Program-made: the position numbers and the translations under genes
Part shown: piece after piece, positions 52,856 through 61,603 of the stretch
Layout: the number at the start of each line of letters is the position of its first letter
Position numbering within the stretch: position 1 is the stretch's first letter
The notes under the pieces: generated by a model
The model's database searches: none
The model's input: only the letters and a program-made list of their open reading frames with translations
Told to the model about the DNA's origin: nothing
Source of the DNA: Bacillus sp. FJAT-25509
GTDB lineage: Bacteria; Bacillota; Bacilli; Bacillales; Bacillaceae_G
Reading direction: 5' to 3'
Length of the DNA stretch: 64,000 bases
NCBI RefSeq assembly: GCF_001420605.1
Contig: NZ_LJIZ01000016.1
Span: 124,001-188,000, forward strand

Positions 52856-53254
52856 TTAATAAAAAGAAATATCTTCTTTTATTTTAAATTTAAGTATTCC
52901 CTCTTCATCAACAGATTTTATAGTAATTAAAAGATTACCTGAATAGCCACCTTCAAAATACCCAATAACTGATTTTGTATGTAATTTACCTTTATTGTCT
53001 TTATAATGAAGATTCATTGAGCTCTCTCCAACATTCTTAGATGGATTTATGTTTAGTTTATAGTCCTTATTTGAAGCAATTTTAGGTATCTTTATATCAG
53101 ATTTTAGATTATTATAGGTCAAATATATTCCTGTTATATTTCTATTTGTTTGATTTTTTATTTTAATATCAAATCCACTATGAAAAAGAAAATAACCTTT
53201 TATCCCTACAATCCCAGTTATTAAAATCGCTATTACAATTAAGGTTTTTTTCAT
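52856..53254 (-). CDS. Small membrane-anchored or secreted protein
   Basis: 132 aa. N-terminal hydrophobic anchor (KKTLIVIAILITGIVGIKGY), then a beta-rich domain (DIKIKNQTNRNITGIYLTYN, GYFEGGYSGNLLITIKSV) resembling small immunoglobulin-like lipoprotein-type domains, but without a lipobox cysteine. AGGGGGAAAC ribosome binding site. Function unknown. Confidence 0.6.
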   Translation of the reverse strand: MKKTLIVIAILITGIVGIKGYFLFHSGFDIKIKNQTNRNITGIYLTYNNLKSDIKIPKIASNKDYKLNINPSKNVGESSMNLHYKDNKGKLHTKSVIGYFEGGYSGNLLITIKSVDEEGILKFKIKEDISFY

Positions 53255-53521
53255 GTTTCCCCCTAATGATTAAAATTAGAAATTTTCGCCATTTCTATTT
53301 CATTAAATTATAACATCCTTTATTCAACTCTCCTGCCTTTTATTGCATAAAAAGAATCCTTTAATCATGTTTCGATTAACCGGAAGCAAGCTTTCTTTCT
53401 ATCTGGTGAACCTTTAAAAATCTATGACTATATTAATTCTTTTTCAATAAATCATAGAATAAATAATATTAAAGTTCTAAAAATAATTTTACAAAAGATT
53501 AATTAGATGAGGGGGGAAATT

Positions 53522-54562
53522 TTGAAAATAGTAAAAAGAACAACTTTAATAGTAGTTTGCATTTTAGGATCCATTATTTTACTTTTTGCCTCTTCTTTTG
53601 CATTTTTAAATCTTGTTAAAATCAACGTTAATAAACCGACTTCACCGCTGTCAGCTGGAATAAGGGGTGTGAATTGGGCGGATGAGCGCGACAATTTTGT
53701 TGATGGAGTCATTTATGTAAGTGGACTGACCAAAAATGATACATACGATTCTGCCAAAGTAGTAGGCCGGCAAATTATTGGGCAGATGTTCAATAAAACT
53801 GGTGCTAACACAGTCAGACTTCCTATTAATGAAGCTACTGTCGCAAATTATTGGGGTACTTATACCGGGGCCATTGATGCGGCGTTAGAGAGAGGTAAAG
53901 TGATTTTTTGCTATTGGCCACCGAAAAATGGAAAACCTGAAGATCTCAAAAAATTTTATAGCATGTGGAGTACTGTTATCAAAAAATACGGAAATAACCC
54001 AAACATTTATTTTGAACCGATTAATGAGCCCTACGGCTATAATACTAAAGATTTACGTAATCTCTATAATGATTGGCTAACAAGTTTCAATGTTCCGAAG
54101 AAGAATGTAATTCTTGATGGAATTGGTTTGGCCGCACTTTATATTAATCCATTAGGAGATGACAAACGACTTGACGGTACAATGCTTGCCGTACACTGCT
54201 ATGCGTTTTATGCGGGATATGTACATATTAATTCCCTCACAGAAACTGGATGGTCCAATATTTTAACAATCGAAATTGGAAAATACTCCGATCGTGCCAT
54301 CATTACTGAATGGGGAGCACCAATGAAAAGCGGCTTGGATTATTCGCTAAAAAAGAGCAAGAATGAAATTAACTACGTACGTGCAATGAGCAAAAAAATT
54401 AATACGATTGGAACAGGAAGTGTTTATTGGCCAGGTTTGCGGGACGGAGATTTTTATAGTTTGATGGAGAAAAAAGTCACCAACAAGCAAATCACTCTAA
54501 AGGTAACAAATCCATCCGGCCTTAAAAAATTGCAAGAATCTTGGGGTATGCCTGATAACTAA
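53522..54562 (+). CDS. GH5-like glycoside hydrolase (endoglucanase type), membrane-anchored
   Basis: 346 aa from the TTG at 53522, which follows GAGGGGGGAAAT. An N-terminal signal or anchor (TTLIVVCILGSIILLFASSF) is followed by a TIM-barrel domain: GIRGVNWADERDNFVDGV, ANTVRLPINEA, IYFEPINEPYG with the acid/base Glu in NEP, HCYAFYAG, and IITEWGAPM with the nucleophile Glu. This is the GH5 layout acting on beta-glucans or mannans outside the cell. Composition is slightly more GC-rich than the neighbours. No other polysaccharide genes adjoin it. Confidence 0.82.
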   Translation: MKIVKRTTLIVVCILGSIILLFASSFAFLNLVKINVNKPTSPLSAGIRGVNWADERDNFVDGVIYVSGLTKNDTYDSAKVVGRQIIGQMFNKTGANTVRLPINEATVANYWGTYTGAIDAALERGKVIFCYWPPKNGKPEDLKKFYSMWSTVIKKYGNNPNIYFEPINEPYGYNTKDLRNLYNDWLTSFNVPKKNVILDGIGLAALYINPLGDDKRLDGTMLAVHCYAFYAGYVHINSLTETGWSNILTIEIGKYSDRAIITEWGAPMKSGLDYSLKKSKNEINYVRAMSKKINTIGTGSVYWPGLRDGDFYSLMEKKVTNKQITLKVTNPSGLKKLQESWGMPDN

Positions 54563-54566
54563 TTTG

Positions 54567-54598
54567 AAGAAGACCTCTCATCGCTTGTTGAGAGGTCA
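54567..54598 (+). terminator. Terminator of the GH5 gene
   Basis: GACCTCTCA/TGAGAGGTC with a TCGCTTGT loop, then ATTTTC. Confidence 0.7.
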
Positions 54599-54819
54599 TT
54601 TTCAGTTGATCTCATTTTCAATTAAAATTTCTTTTAATGAAGATATATTATAATCGTCTGCTTAAATAATATAAAAATTCTTTGTAGTTTCTCATAGATG
54701 AAATTGATACCAGAAACATATTCAAAAGACTTCTATTTTTCGCTTTTCTAAAAACAAGAAAAAAATTTTTTAAGACAATTCCTACTTGAAAACCTTGCTA
54801 TTTCAACGTTTTTTCAACT

Positions 54820-54905
54820 GGGACACTTCACGTCCACAGGGTAGGTAAAGTCCCTGGTGAAATGATGGAACGAACGTAGTATAGTGGGTTTAGGAGGTGT
54901 TTCTA
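54820..54905 (+). ncRNA. Structured leader, possible SR1-like dual-function RNA start
   Basis: A composite hairpin TTCAC, bulge GTCCA, CAGGG, 10-nt loop, CCCTG, GTGAA (54827-54861) stands upstream of the SR1P-like ORF. In B. subtilis SR1 is a regulatory RNA that also encodes SR1P, and the layout here (structured 5' part, small ORF, terminator at 55130) is the same. The RNA function is inferred. No clear promoter was found in the AT-rich stretch before it; the remaining 54599-54819 is empty. Confidence 0.4.
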
Positions 54906-55031
54906 ATGCAAATTTTAATCTGTAAAGAATGCGAAGAAACTATTGAGTACGCGGAGTATAAAAAAGTTGTGAAAATCTATTCAACTTGCGAAAACTGCAA
55001 AAACGAAGCAGCAACTTCAACTGCAAAATAA
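54906..55031 (+). CDS. SR1P-like small protein (GapA-binding peptide)
   Basis: 41 aa, MQILICKECEETIEYAEYKK and then KIYSTCENCKNEA. Two CxxC pairs (C6-C9, C28-C31) and the ICxxCxxxI...EYKKV..IYxxC pattern match SR1P, the peptide that binds glyceraldehyde-3-phosphate dehydrogenase GapA and promotes its association with RNase J1 in B. subtilis. TTAGGAGGTGTTTCTA is a very strong ribosome binding site. Its own terminator follows at 55130-55161. Only the size hides it from routine gene calls. Confidence 0.75.
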   Translation: MQILICKECEETIEYAEYKKVVKIYSTCENCKNEAATSTAK

Positions 55032-55129
55032 CATATAGCAAATACAACACGCCAATTTTATTATCAAGACCATACCTAAAAAATACTTAACTTTTAAAGG
55101 TTTAACAAAATATCAGTTAATATAAAATG

Positions 55130-55161
55130 ATAAAAAGGATCTTACAAGAAGATCCTTTTTA
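55130..55161 (+). terminator. Terminator of the SR1P-like transcript
   Basis: AAAAAGGATCTT/AAGATCCTTTTT with a 5-nt loop. Confidence 0.8.
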
Positions 55162-55201
55162 TCTTTATTTGGTCAAACTTCCACATACTAAATTCTGATG
55201 G

Positions 55202-55654
55202 TCAATAATTAGAATTCTTAAATGCATTTAAAATAGGAAGTTCGGGTGGATTAAGTTCTGATGGAAGGTCATCAAAACTAAAAAAGCATAGCTCTAGAAC
55301 TTCGCTTTCTTCTTTCTCTAATTGACCTGTATATTCAGTACATATATAAGTCGTAATTACATTATATACCTCATCTCCATGAGGATATTTATAATAAAAT
55401 TCTTTTCCAGAAAAAATGTTAAAAAACTCAAGGTTTAATGCTGTTAAACCAGTTTCTTCTTTCAATTCTCTTTTAGCCACTTCTTCTAGGTTCTCTCCCA
55501 ACTCTAATGCTCCACCAGGTAATCCCCAGGTCTTATTATCTTTTCTTAATTGTAATAATACCCTCTTTTGTGAATCTAGTAGGATAACATTTGCGCCAGC
55601 CATTAAAATAGGTCGGCTTCCTACAATTTTTCTTAAGTCCATAATATAGCCCAT
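55202..55654 (-). CDS. Nudix hydrolase
   Basis: 150 aa from the ATG at 55654, behind GGGGAGAAAATCA; the TTG 5 codons earlier lies inside that site. The Nudix box GGALELGENLEEVAKRELKE plus ETGL is complete. WGLPGG and PILMAGANVILLDSQKRVLL fit the small ADP-ribose/NUDT-like group. It hydrolyses a nucleoside diphosphate linked to another moiety; substrate unknown. Confidence 0.9.
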   Translation of the reverse strand: MGYIMDLRKIVGSRPILMAGANVILLDSQKRVLLQLRKDNKTWGLPGGALELGENLEEVAKRELKEETGLTALNLEFFNIFSGKEFYYKYPHGDEVYNVITTYICTEYTGQLEKEESEVLELCFFSFDDLPSELNPPELPILNAFKNSNY

Positions 55655-55848
55655 TGATTTTCTCCCCAATATACGATGATTATGTTTTATTCAACTGTAT
55701 CAAACAATTCTATTTTATTCCACTTATCTGACAATTACTTAGAAGAAAATAGCTATATGCTAAGAATACTAACTTTGGCAAACAATCTTTTTTGTTTAAG
55801 CAAGGACTTTATTCCTTTGAAATAAAACAATAATTATCACCTAAAAAA

Positions 55849-55886
55849 ACAACCACTGGAGTGTATACTTTCCTCCGTGGTTGTTA
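55849..55886 (-). terminator. Terminator of the sugar dehydrogenase-like gene
   Basis: AACAACCAC(G)GAG and CTCCAGTGGTTGTT arms with GTATAC-containing inner part; TTTTTTAGG follows on the minus strand. Confidence 0.75.
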
Positions 55887-55916
55887 ATAACCTCATAAAA
55901 GCAAACCGATTAAACG

Positions 55917-57320
55917 TCACGGTACAATTTCAAAAATTGTTCCCATGTTTAAATCAGTCACTTTCATAGATCCATAAACTCCTAAATACATTTTTGTTTG
56001 ATTTAAATTCGTACCCAAACCTACATAATAGGCAGATTGAGATCCAAAGTCATATTCTGTTTGAATCTCACTGAAATCACTTTGTTTACCATCCGGTCTT
56101 ACTTTCGTATAAGCTAAAACTCCTTTAGGCTGTCCTTGTGATCCCTTTCTTAGCATATCTGTAAACAAAACGCTCCCAGTTAAACTAGGTATATAATTCC
56201 CCAAATATGCCTGGACACCTGTAAGTGCAGTCCCTGAAAATTTATCGGGTCGTGGATCTTTATGAAAATAGCTAGTTAAAGGTTGTAAACGGCTCGCTGA
56301 AAGTGTTACTGATTCATTGTAATAAGCTATTGTTTTCTCTTCTATGTCGGAATTTTCAGTGCAGGGTCTTATTGTCGAAGTAGGAAATGCACCTTCCCAA
56401 CCTCGCCAGCCGAAGTTAATAAATCCTTCCATGTCAAGTTCAGAATTATTGATCGAACTTTGGACTAACTGGGAAACTGGTAATGGTTTATAATAACCAA
56501 ATGCAAAAAGCGATTCGACCAAGTCTTGCCCGACATTTCCAATATATTTAATATATTGACTATAAAATCTTTGATATGAAATACCCGCAATATTGCGAAC
56601 CCCTTTAGCCATTACCGTGAGCGTTTCCTGAATCGATGTTGGAAGTTCATTAAAACGTGTGACAATAGGGGAATCGTTGATGAATGTATCTTTTCCTACA
56701 TCAATTTCAATTATTTTACCCGCGATTTCCAAATTGTCTTGGCTTAAGTTAAATGGATCATAGCCTGATCCACCATCTCCAGTAGTTAAAATAAGTTTTC
56801 CTGTTTCAGGTGAAAAGTTTAAAGTATTAAGACCATTATGATTCATGAATGGTCTTTTAATATTAAGTAAAGTCCGTCGTTTTTGTGGCTGACCATTTGA
56901 TTGGAGAACCCATTCTTCAACTGTATTAATATGTTCGTATTGAGTTTCCCTATTAATCCATTTTAAGTTTAATGTTTTTGGATCACACGGGTTTGGATTA
57001 AATGGTTTAGAAAGCGCACCTGGACCCCCGGAACCAGCAACTGAATAATAAAGATAAAACAATCCATTATGATAAAAATTAGGATGAAATGCTAGCCCAA
57101 GCAATCCGCGTTCATCATAGCCACCAGACTCACCTAATTTTAATACACGAGGGCGTATATCTAAAAATGTCCTGACCTCTCCATTTCCTATGTAAAAGAT
57201 CTCTCCTACTTGTGTTGCAATAAATAGTCTTTCAACTGAATCACCGGGAAGAATAGTTGTTTTCATAACAGTTGGTAAATTAATCTTACTAACAACGGGA
57301 CGTAAATTGACTTTTAACAA
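55917..57320 (-). CDS. Glucose/sorbosone dehydrogenase-like beta-propeller (PQQ-type fold)
   Basis: 467 aa. Six-bladed propeller of the GSDH family: RLFIATQVGEIFYI, RGLLGLAFHPNFYHNGLFYL (the HP-NF segment), FMNHNGLNTLNFSPETGKLI with TTGDGG, KGVRNIAGISYQRF, and FINFGWRGWEGAF. Many relatives use PQQ to oxidise aldoses. No signal peptide is seen, unlike most bacterial members, and no PQQ genes are near, so it could be a scaffold or surface propeller as in spore proteins. AGGAGGTGTATTG precedes the start. Confidence 0.8.
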   Translation of the reverse strand: MLKVNLRPVVSKINLPTVMKTTILPGDSVERLFIATQVGEIFYIGNGEVRTFLDIRPRVLKLGESGGYDERGLLGLAFHPNFYHNGLFYLYYSVAGSGGPGALSKPFNPNPCDPKTLNLKWINRETQYEHINTVEEWVLQSNGQPQKRRTLLNIKRPFMNHNGLNTLNFSPETGKLILTTGDGGSGYDPFNLSQDNLEIAGKIIEIDVGKDTFINDSPIVTRFNELPTSIQETLTVMAKGVRNIAGISYQRFYSQYIKYIGNVGQDLVESLFAFGYYKPLPVSQLVQSSINNSELDMEGFINFGWRGWEGAFPTSTIRPCTENSDIEEKTIAYYNESVTLSASRLQPLTSYFHKDPRPDKFSGTALTGVQAYLGNYIPSLTGSVLFTDMLRKGSQGQPKGVLAYTKVRPDGKQSDFSEIQTEYDFGSQSAYYVGLGTNLNQTKMYLGVYGSMKVTDLNMGTIFEIVP

Positions 57321-57535
57321 CGATCAATACACCTCCTTCATATTATTTTCTTCTATAAAATTATGATGGGAATAGCTCTATTAGTACCGAAATTCTTTTC
57401 TAATAGTACGTTGAAAGACTTTTAATGATTCAAATAGAATGATAGTTTCTTTTAGTCTTTATTGTTAAAATAAAGGGCATATACCTGTACATATTTCTTA
57501 CCAATATGTCTTTTTAATAGAAAGGAAGAAGTTAC

Positions 57536-57862
57536 TTGATCACTGCAATATTTATTTTTTTATTAGCCGGTTTAGCTGAAATTGGAGGAGGATACCTTAT
57601 TTGGTTATGGCTAAGAGAAGGACACTCTGCGTATTTAGGATTAATCGGAGGCATTATTTTGGCAATTTATGGTGTCATTGCAACGTTCCAAATTTTCCCA
57701 TCATTTGGTAGAGTTTATGCTGCCTATGGGGGTGTATTTATCGTTCTTTCAATTTTATGGGGCTGGGGTGTTGATAAAAAATCACCTGATTTATATGATT
57801 GGATTGGTGCAGCAATCTGTTTAATTGGAGTGTCTGTTATTTTATGGGCGCCTCGTAATTAA
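57536..57862 (+). CDS. YnfA/UPF0060 family membrane protein
   Basis: 108 aa from a TTG after GGAAGAAG. Four membrane helices; [20 protein letters not shown] near the start, [16 protein letters not shown] and WDWGVDKK-like ([18 protein letters not shown]) are the family marks. Related to small multidrug resistance-type proteins; substrate unknown. A terminator follows at 57890-57913. Confidence 0.88.
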   Translation: MITAIFIFLLAGLAEIGGGYLIWLWLREGHSAYLGLIGGIILAIYGVIATFQIFPSFGRVYAAYGGVFIVLSILWGWGVDKKSPDLYDWIGAAICLIGVSVILWAPRN

Positions 57863-57889
57863 TACCCTTTCGTAATGATATGAAACAGC

Positions 57890-57913
57890 AAATCGGCTAT
57901 TTAGCCGATTTTT
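57890..57913 (+). terminator. Terminator of the ynfA-like gene
   Basis: AATCGGCTA/TAGCCGATT, 2-nt loop, then TTTTTATTT. Confidence 0.75.
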
Positions 57914-58003
57914 TATTTAACTTTTTTAAGGATAGTACTATAAGAAATTGAATTCTTTAACTAGGAGAATTAATGCTTATTTTATTAAGGAGGTAAAAAT
58001 TAG

Positions 58004-58376
58004 TTGTTACAAATGGGCGATATTATTACATTTGAACGAACTTTTACGGTTGAAGACGTTGAATTGTTTACGAAGGTTTCTGGTGATGCAAAGCGCACAC
58101 CATATCACGCCTGATGAACAAGGAAGACTAGTCATTCAGGGATTATTGACAGCAACTTTACCTACTAAAATAGGTGGAGATCACAACGTACTAGCACGAA
58201 CAGTAAATTTCCAATTTTTAAGACCAGTTTACTCAGGAAATACAATAACCTGTGAAGTTACTATCGAGAAATATGAAAAAAAAGAGAATAGAATATCAAT
58301 CATGTCTTCCTTTATATGTACAAATCAGAATAAAAAACAAGTATTAAGTGGGAGCTTATCAGGAGTAATATTATAA
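58004..58376 (+). pseudogene. MaoC/hotdog-type enoyl-CoA hydratase-like gene with a one-base frameshift
   Basis: AAGGAGGT, 8 nt, TTG at 58004, then MLQMGDIITFERTFTVEDVE and LFTKVSGDA, after which the frame ends in TGA. One frame over, HHITPDEQGRLVIQGLLTAT and TKIGGDHNVLARTVNFQFLR with VYSGNTITCEVTIEKYEKKE follow to 58376. Joined near 58085-58095 (GATGCAAAGCGC) these give a complete hotdog protein of about 124 aa that acts on acyl-thioesters. Either a recent disruption or a sequencing error, since everything else is intact. A second ATG-less frame (57948) should not be annotated as the gene. Confidence 0.7.
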
Positions 58377-58430
58377 CCTTCCTAAATTAAGAAAATGAAT
58401 TCGGAAATCAGCATTCTTCTCTCCAAGCAA

Positions 58431-58577
58431 CTAATTCTTTAAATAATTAATTGGAATGAAGGATACCCGGCTCCTATTGGAGATGCGGTAAGACTTTAGA
58501 CCCCATGTCTCTTTAACTAACTCCACAAGGGCCAAAGTCTCCGATTCCGAACATCCTACAGTTGACACGTTTGGCAT
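58431..58577 (-). CDS. GC-rich small ORF (48 codons) of unknown function
   Basis: ATG at 58577, 17 bp after the stop of the gene at 58595-58867; the ribosome binding site (AGAGTGAT) is weak. The product begins MPNVSTVGCSESETLALVEL, continues VKETWGLKSYRISNRSRVSF and ends PINYLKN. The stretch is clearly richer in G+C than its surroundings and uses codons unlike neighbouring genes. On the plus strand it could instead form a structured RNA (AGACTTT/AAAGTCT arms). No family recognised. Confidence 0.4.
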   Translation of the reverse strand: MPNVSTVGCSESETLALVELVKETWGLKSYRISNRSRVSFIPINYLKN

Positions 58578-58594
58578 AAATCAATATCACTCTA

Positions 58595-58867
58595 TTAATT
58601 ATGGTATAAAGACTGTAATGCCAAATGTTCTAAATCTTTTTTTACATATATATCATATTGAGTATTCTCATTAAATCTCCTACCACTAAAATTCATCGGT
58701 AATTTCGTCTTATACTCAATTCCATTCTTCTTCAATTTACCAATAATCATAAAATAGTTTTGATAGCCATGCGTAGTATAGATTAACTTCCACTTTCGGT
58801 TTAAATATAATTGAATGAAACTATACAGTATGATCAGGATAATGACATAGATTACTAGATATAACAT
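58595..58867 (-). CDS. Small membrane-anchored protein
   Basis: 90 aa from the ATG at 58867, with TTGGAGGGACTAAAT directly upstream. One N-terminal membrane helix (LYLVIYVIILIILYSFIQLY), then a basic domain (KWKLIYTTHGYQNYFMIIGK, TQYDIYVKKDLEHLALQSLY) reminiscent of short cytoplasmic DUF2007-like signal-transducing domains. Function unknown. Confidence 0.6.
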   Translation of the reverse strand: MLYLVIYVIILIILYSFIQLYLNRKWKLIYTTHGYQNYFMIIGKLKKNGIEYKTKLPMNFSGRRFNENTQYDIYVKKDLEHLALQSLYHN

Positions 58868-58980
58868 ATTTAGTCCCTCCAATTTATACTTTTTATTAAA
58901 CATATTAAATTGCTACTAGTTTTTATGTATGGATTTAAGAAAATTATTATTTTAATGTATTCTTTCTTTGAAAATCAAAA

Positions 58981-59010
58981 CACTCCAGTAAATCTATACT
59001 GGAGTGTAAA
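58981..59010 (-). terminator. Terminator of the aldehyde dehydrogenase gene
   Basis: ACACTCCAGTA and TACTGGAGTGT (minus-strand reading) around a short loop, immediately after the stop. Confidence 0.75.
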
Positions 59011-59014
59011 AGTT

Positions 59015-60532
59015 TTAAAAGAATCCTAGTTTGCTCGGAGAATAACTAACTAGCAGATTCTTTGTATTTTGATAGTGGTCCAACATCATTTTATGTGTTT
59101 CACGACCTACTCCTGAATTTTTATACCCACCAAAAGCTGCATGTGCAGGATATGCGTGATAGCAGTTTACCCAAACTCGACCTGCTTCGATGTTGCGTCC
59201 GAATCGATAAGCAGTATCCATATCACGAGTCCAAACACCCGCTCCTAATCCATATAATGTATCATTAGCGATTTCCAATGCCTCTTCTTTTGTTTTAAAT
59301 GTAGTAACCGAAACAACAGGACCAAAAATTTCTTCCTGGAATACTCTCATTTTATTGTTCCCTTTGAAAATTGTAGGATTTACATAAAAACCATCTTTCA
59401 ATTCTCCATCAAGAACATTACGACTACCACCAACTAAAACTTCGGCACCTTCATTCTTTCCAATTTCAAAATAAGATAAAATCTTATTCAATTGCTCGTG
59501 CGAAGCTTGAGAACCGATCATTGTTTGAGGATCCAATGGGTTTCCTTGTTTAATCGCTTTAACACGTTTTACCGCTCGATCCATAAATTCCTCATAGATT
59601 GATTCATGAATAAGTGCTCTTGAAGGACATGTACAAACTTCTCCCTGATTTAAAGCAAACATCGTAAAGCCTTCAAGTGCTTTATCGAAAAACTCTTCAT
59701 TGTCTACTACATCTTCAAAGAATATATTAGGAGATTTACCACCTAATTCTAATGTAACAGGAATTAAATTCTTTGAAGCATATTCCATAATTAGTCGCCC
59801 AGTTGAAGTTTCACCAGTAAATGCAATTTTCGCAATTCGATCACTTGAAGCTAATGGTTTACCTGCTTCAAGTCCAAATCCGTTTACAACGTTAACAACC
59901 CCAGGTGGCAATAAATCTTGAATTAGTTCCATTAAAACTAATACAGAAGTTGGCGTTTGCTCAGCCGGTTTTAGAACAACACAATTCCCTGCAGCAAGGG
60001 CTGGAGCAAGCTTCCAAACAGCCATTAATATTGGGAAGTTCCATGGAATAATTTGTCCGACAACCCCTAATGGCTCTTTATAATGATAGGCAACTGTATC
60101 ACCATCAAGTTCACCGAGTGATCCTTCTTGCGATCTGATACAGCCGGCAAAATAACGAAAATGGTCAATAGCTAAAGGAATATCTGCAGCTAAAGTTTCA
60201 CGTACAGGTTTACCATTCTCCCAAGTTTCAGCGACAGCGAGATATTCTTTATTTGCTTCCATACGATCAGCAATCTTATGTAAAATATTTGCCCTCTCAG
60301 TTACTGACATTCTTCCCCATTTACCTTTTGCACCGTGTGCTGCATCAAGTGCTTTTTCGATGTCTTCTGAAGTCGATCTTGCCACCTCACAAAAGACTTG
60401 TCCAGTTACTGGCGATACATTTCCAAAATACTGTTCCCTTACTGGTCTTACCCATTCGCCACCAATAAAATTGTCATAACGATTTTTAAACGTAATTAAT
60501 GAACCAGATTTTCCAGGTGTTGCAAATACCAT
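59015..60532 (-). CDS. NAD-dependent aldehyde dehydrogenase
   Basis: 505 aa. Oxidises an aldehyde to the acid. NAD-binding and catalytic residues visible: [35 protein letters not shown], the base Glu in [15 protein letters not shown], and the catalytic Cys in [15 protein letters not shown]-terminal [20 protein letters not shown] is typical of the AldA/AcoD (acetaldehyde) group. AAGGGGGAATCATT precedes the ATG. Stands alone; the AdhB-like dehydrogenase is 38 kb away. Confidence 0.92.
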   Translation of the reverse strand: MVFATPGKSGSLITFKNRYDNFIGGEWVRPVREQYFGNVSPVTGQVFCEVARSTSEDIEKALDAAHGAKGKWGRMSVTERANILHKIADRMEANKEYLAVAETWENGKPVRETLAADIPLAIDHFRYFAGCIRSQEGSLGELDGDTVAYHYKEPLGVVGQIIPWNFPILMAVWKLAPALAAGNCVVLKPAEQTPTSVLVLMELIQDLLPPGVVNVVNGFGLEAGKPLASSDRIAKIAFTGETSTGRLIMEYASKNLIPVTLELGGKSPNIFFEDVVDNEEFFDKALEGFTMFALNQGEVCTCPSRALIHESIYEEFMDRAVKRVKAIKQGNPLDPQTMIGSQASHEQLNKILSYFEIGKNEGAEVLVGGSRNVLDGELKDGFYVNPTIFKGNNKMRVFQEEIFGPVVSVTTFKTKEEALEIANDTLYGLGAGVWTRDMDTAYRFGRNIEAGRVWVNCYHAYPAHAAFGGYKNSGVGRETHKMMLDHYQNTKNLLVSYSPSKLGFF

Positions 60533-60697
60533 AATGATTCCCCCTTAATAGCTTGTCTCTTTATAAACCTATGAAAGCGCGTTTATAACTATGACAAATA
60601 ATAGATATTTTGTTTAATAGAAATATTTTGATTCAAAACTCATTATTAGGTAGAATGATAGAAGTGAAAAAAATCTGTTAGAAAATGAGGGGTAACT

Positions 60698-61516
60698 GTG
60701 CGTAAAAACTTCGTAGATATTTTATATCTCCTTGTTGGATCAGCCATATTTGCAGTCGGTGTTAACTTCTTTGCAATACCGAATAAATTAGCTGAGGGTG
60801 GCTTTACCGGCATTACGATGATTACTTATTATCTATTTAACTGGTCTCCTGATGTCGTATATTTTGTTTTAAATGCTTCCTTGTTAATAATTGGATATAA
60901 ATATTTAAAGAAACAACTAATAATATATACAGTTATTTCCATTGTAGCCATTTCTTTTTTCTTACGTATGACAGACGGTTATGGCGTACCAACAAGCGAA
61001 ACTTTACTAGGTACTATTTTTGCTGGTGTTTTAATCGGACTAGGGTTAGGAATTGTCTTTCGTGCGGGTGGTACAACAGGCGGTTCCACGGTTCTAGCTC
61101 AAATGGTTCATCAATCCTTCGGGTGGAGTATTAGTAAATCTTTACTATTATTTGATCTAATTGTTGTTTTAGGTGGTTATTTTGTAATCGGCTTTGAGAA
61201 AACATTATATACTGTAATTTCTATTTATATCGGTATTAAAGTTTTGGATTTTATTATGGAAGGATTAAATCCTAAAAAAGCGATTACGATTATTTCCGAT
61301 CAGGCGAATGAAATTGCACAAATCGTATCAAATGAAATGAATCGAGGAGTAACGATTTATCCTGCAAAAGGCCACTTCTCTGGCCTACGAAAAGAGTCCT
61401 TATACATTATTCTTAATAATAAAGAACTATTTGAACTTAAAAAAATAATTCACACAATTGATCCAAAAGCATTCGTCGTTATACATGATGTAAATGATGT
61501 ACTAAAAGCAGGGTAA
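60698..61516 (+). CDS. YitT family membrane protein (DUF161/DUF2179)
   Basis: 272 aa from a GTG behind GAGGGG. Five N-terminal membrane helices (to about residue 180) with family motifs NFFAIPNKLAEGGFTGITMI and FRAGGTTGGSTVLAQMVHQS, then a cytoplasmic DUF2179 domain (ITIISDQANEIAQIVSNEMN, RGVTIYPAKGHFSG). Found in many Bacillus copies; function unknown. Confidence 0.88.
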   Translation: MRKNFVDILYLLVGSAIFAVGVNFFAIPNKLAEGGFTGITMITYYLFNWSPDVVYFVLNASLLIIGYKYLKKQLIIYTVISIVAISFFLRMTDGYGVPTSETLLGTIFAGVLIGLGLGIVFRAGGTTGGSTVLAQMVHQSFGWSISKSLLLFDLIVVLGGYFVIGFEKTLYTVISIYIGIKVLDFIMEGLNPKKAITIISDQANEIAQIVSNEMNRGVTIYPAKGHFSGLRKESLYIILNNKELFELKKIIHTIDPKAFVVIHDVNDVLKAG

Positions 61517-61547
61517 ATAGTTTAGTACAACTCGGATCTATAATAAA

Positions 61548-61590
61548 AAACAAATCACCATAAGTAATCCAACTTAAGTGATTTGTTTTT
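61548..61590. terminator. Terminator between the YitT and ABC-F genes
   Basis: ACAAATCAC/GTGATTTGT outer stem, partially paired inner CATAAGTAA/TTAAG region, T-run on the plus strand. Confidence 0.65.
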
Positions 61591-61603
61591 TATTTTTAAG
61601 CGC

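Noticed and set aside
57948-58376. 142-aa ORF as a complete gene with start at 57948
   Set aside because: Its first 48 codons are out of frame with the real, well-initiated N-terminus (TTG at 58004 behind AAGGAGGT). Only the part after the frame change is native sequence.
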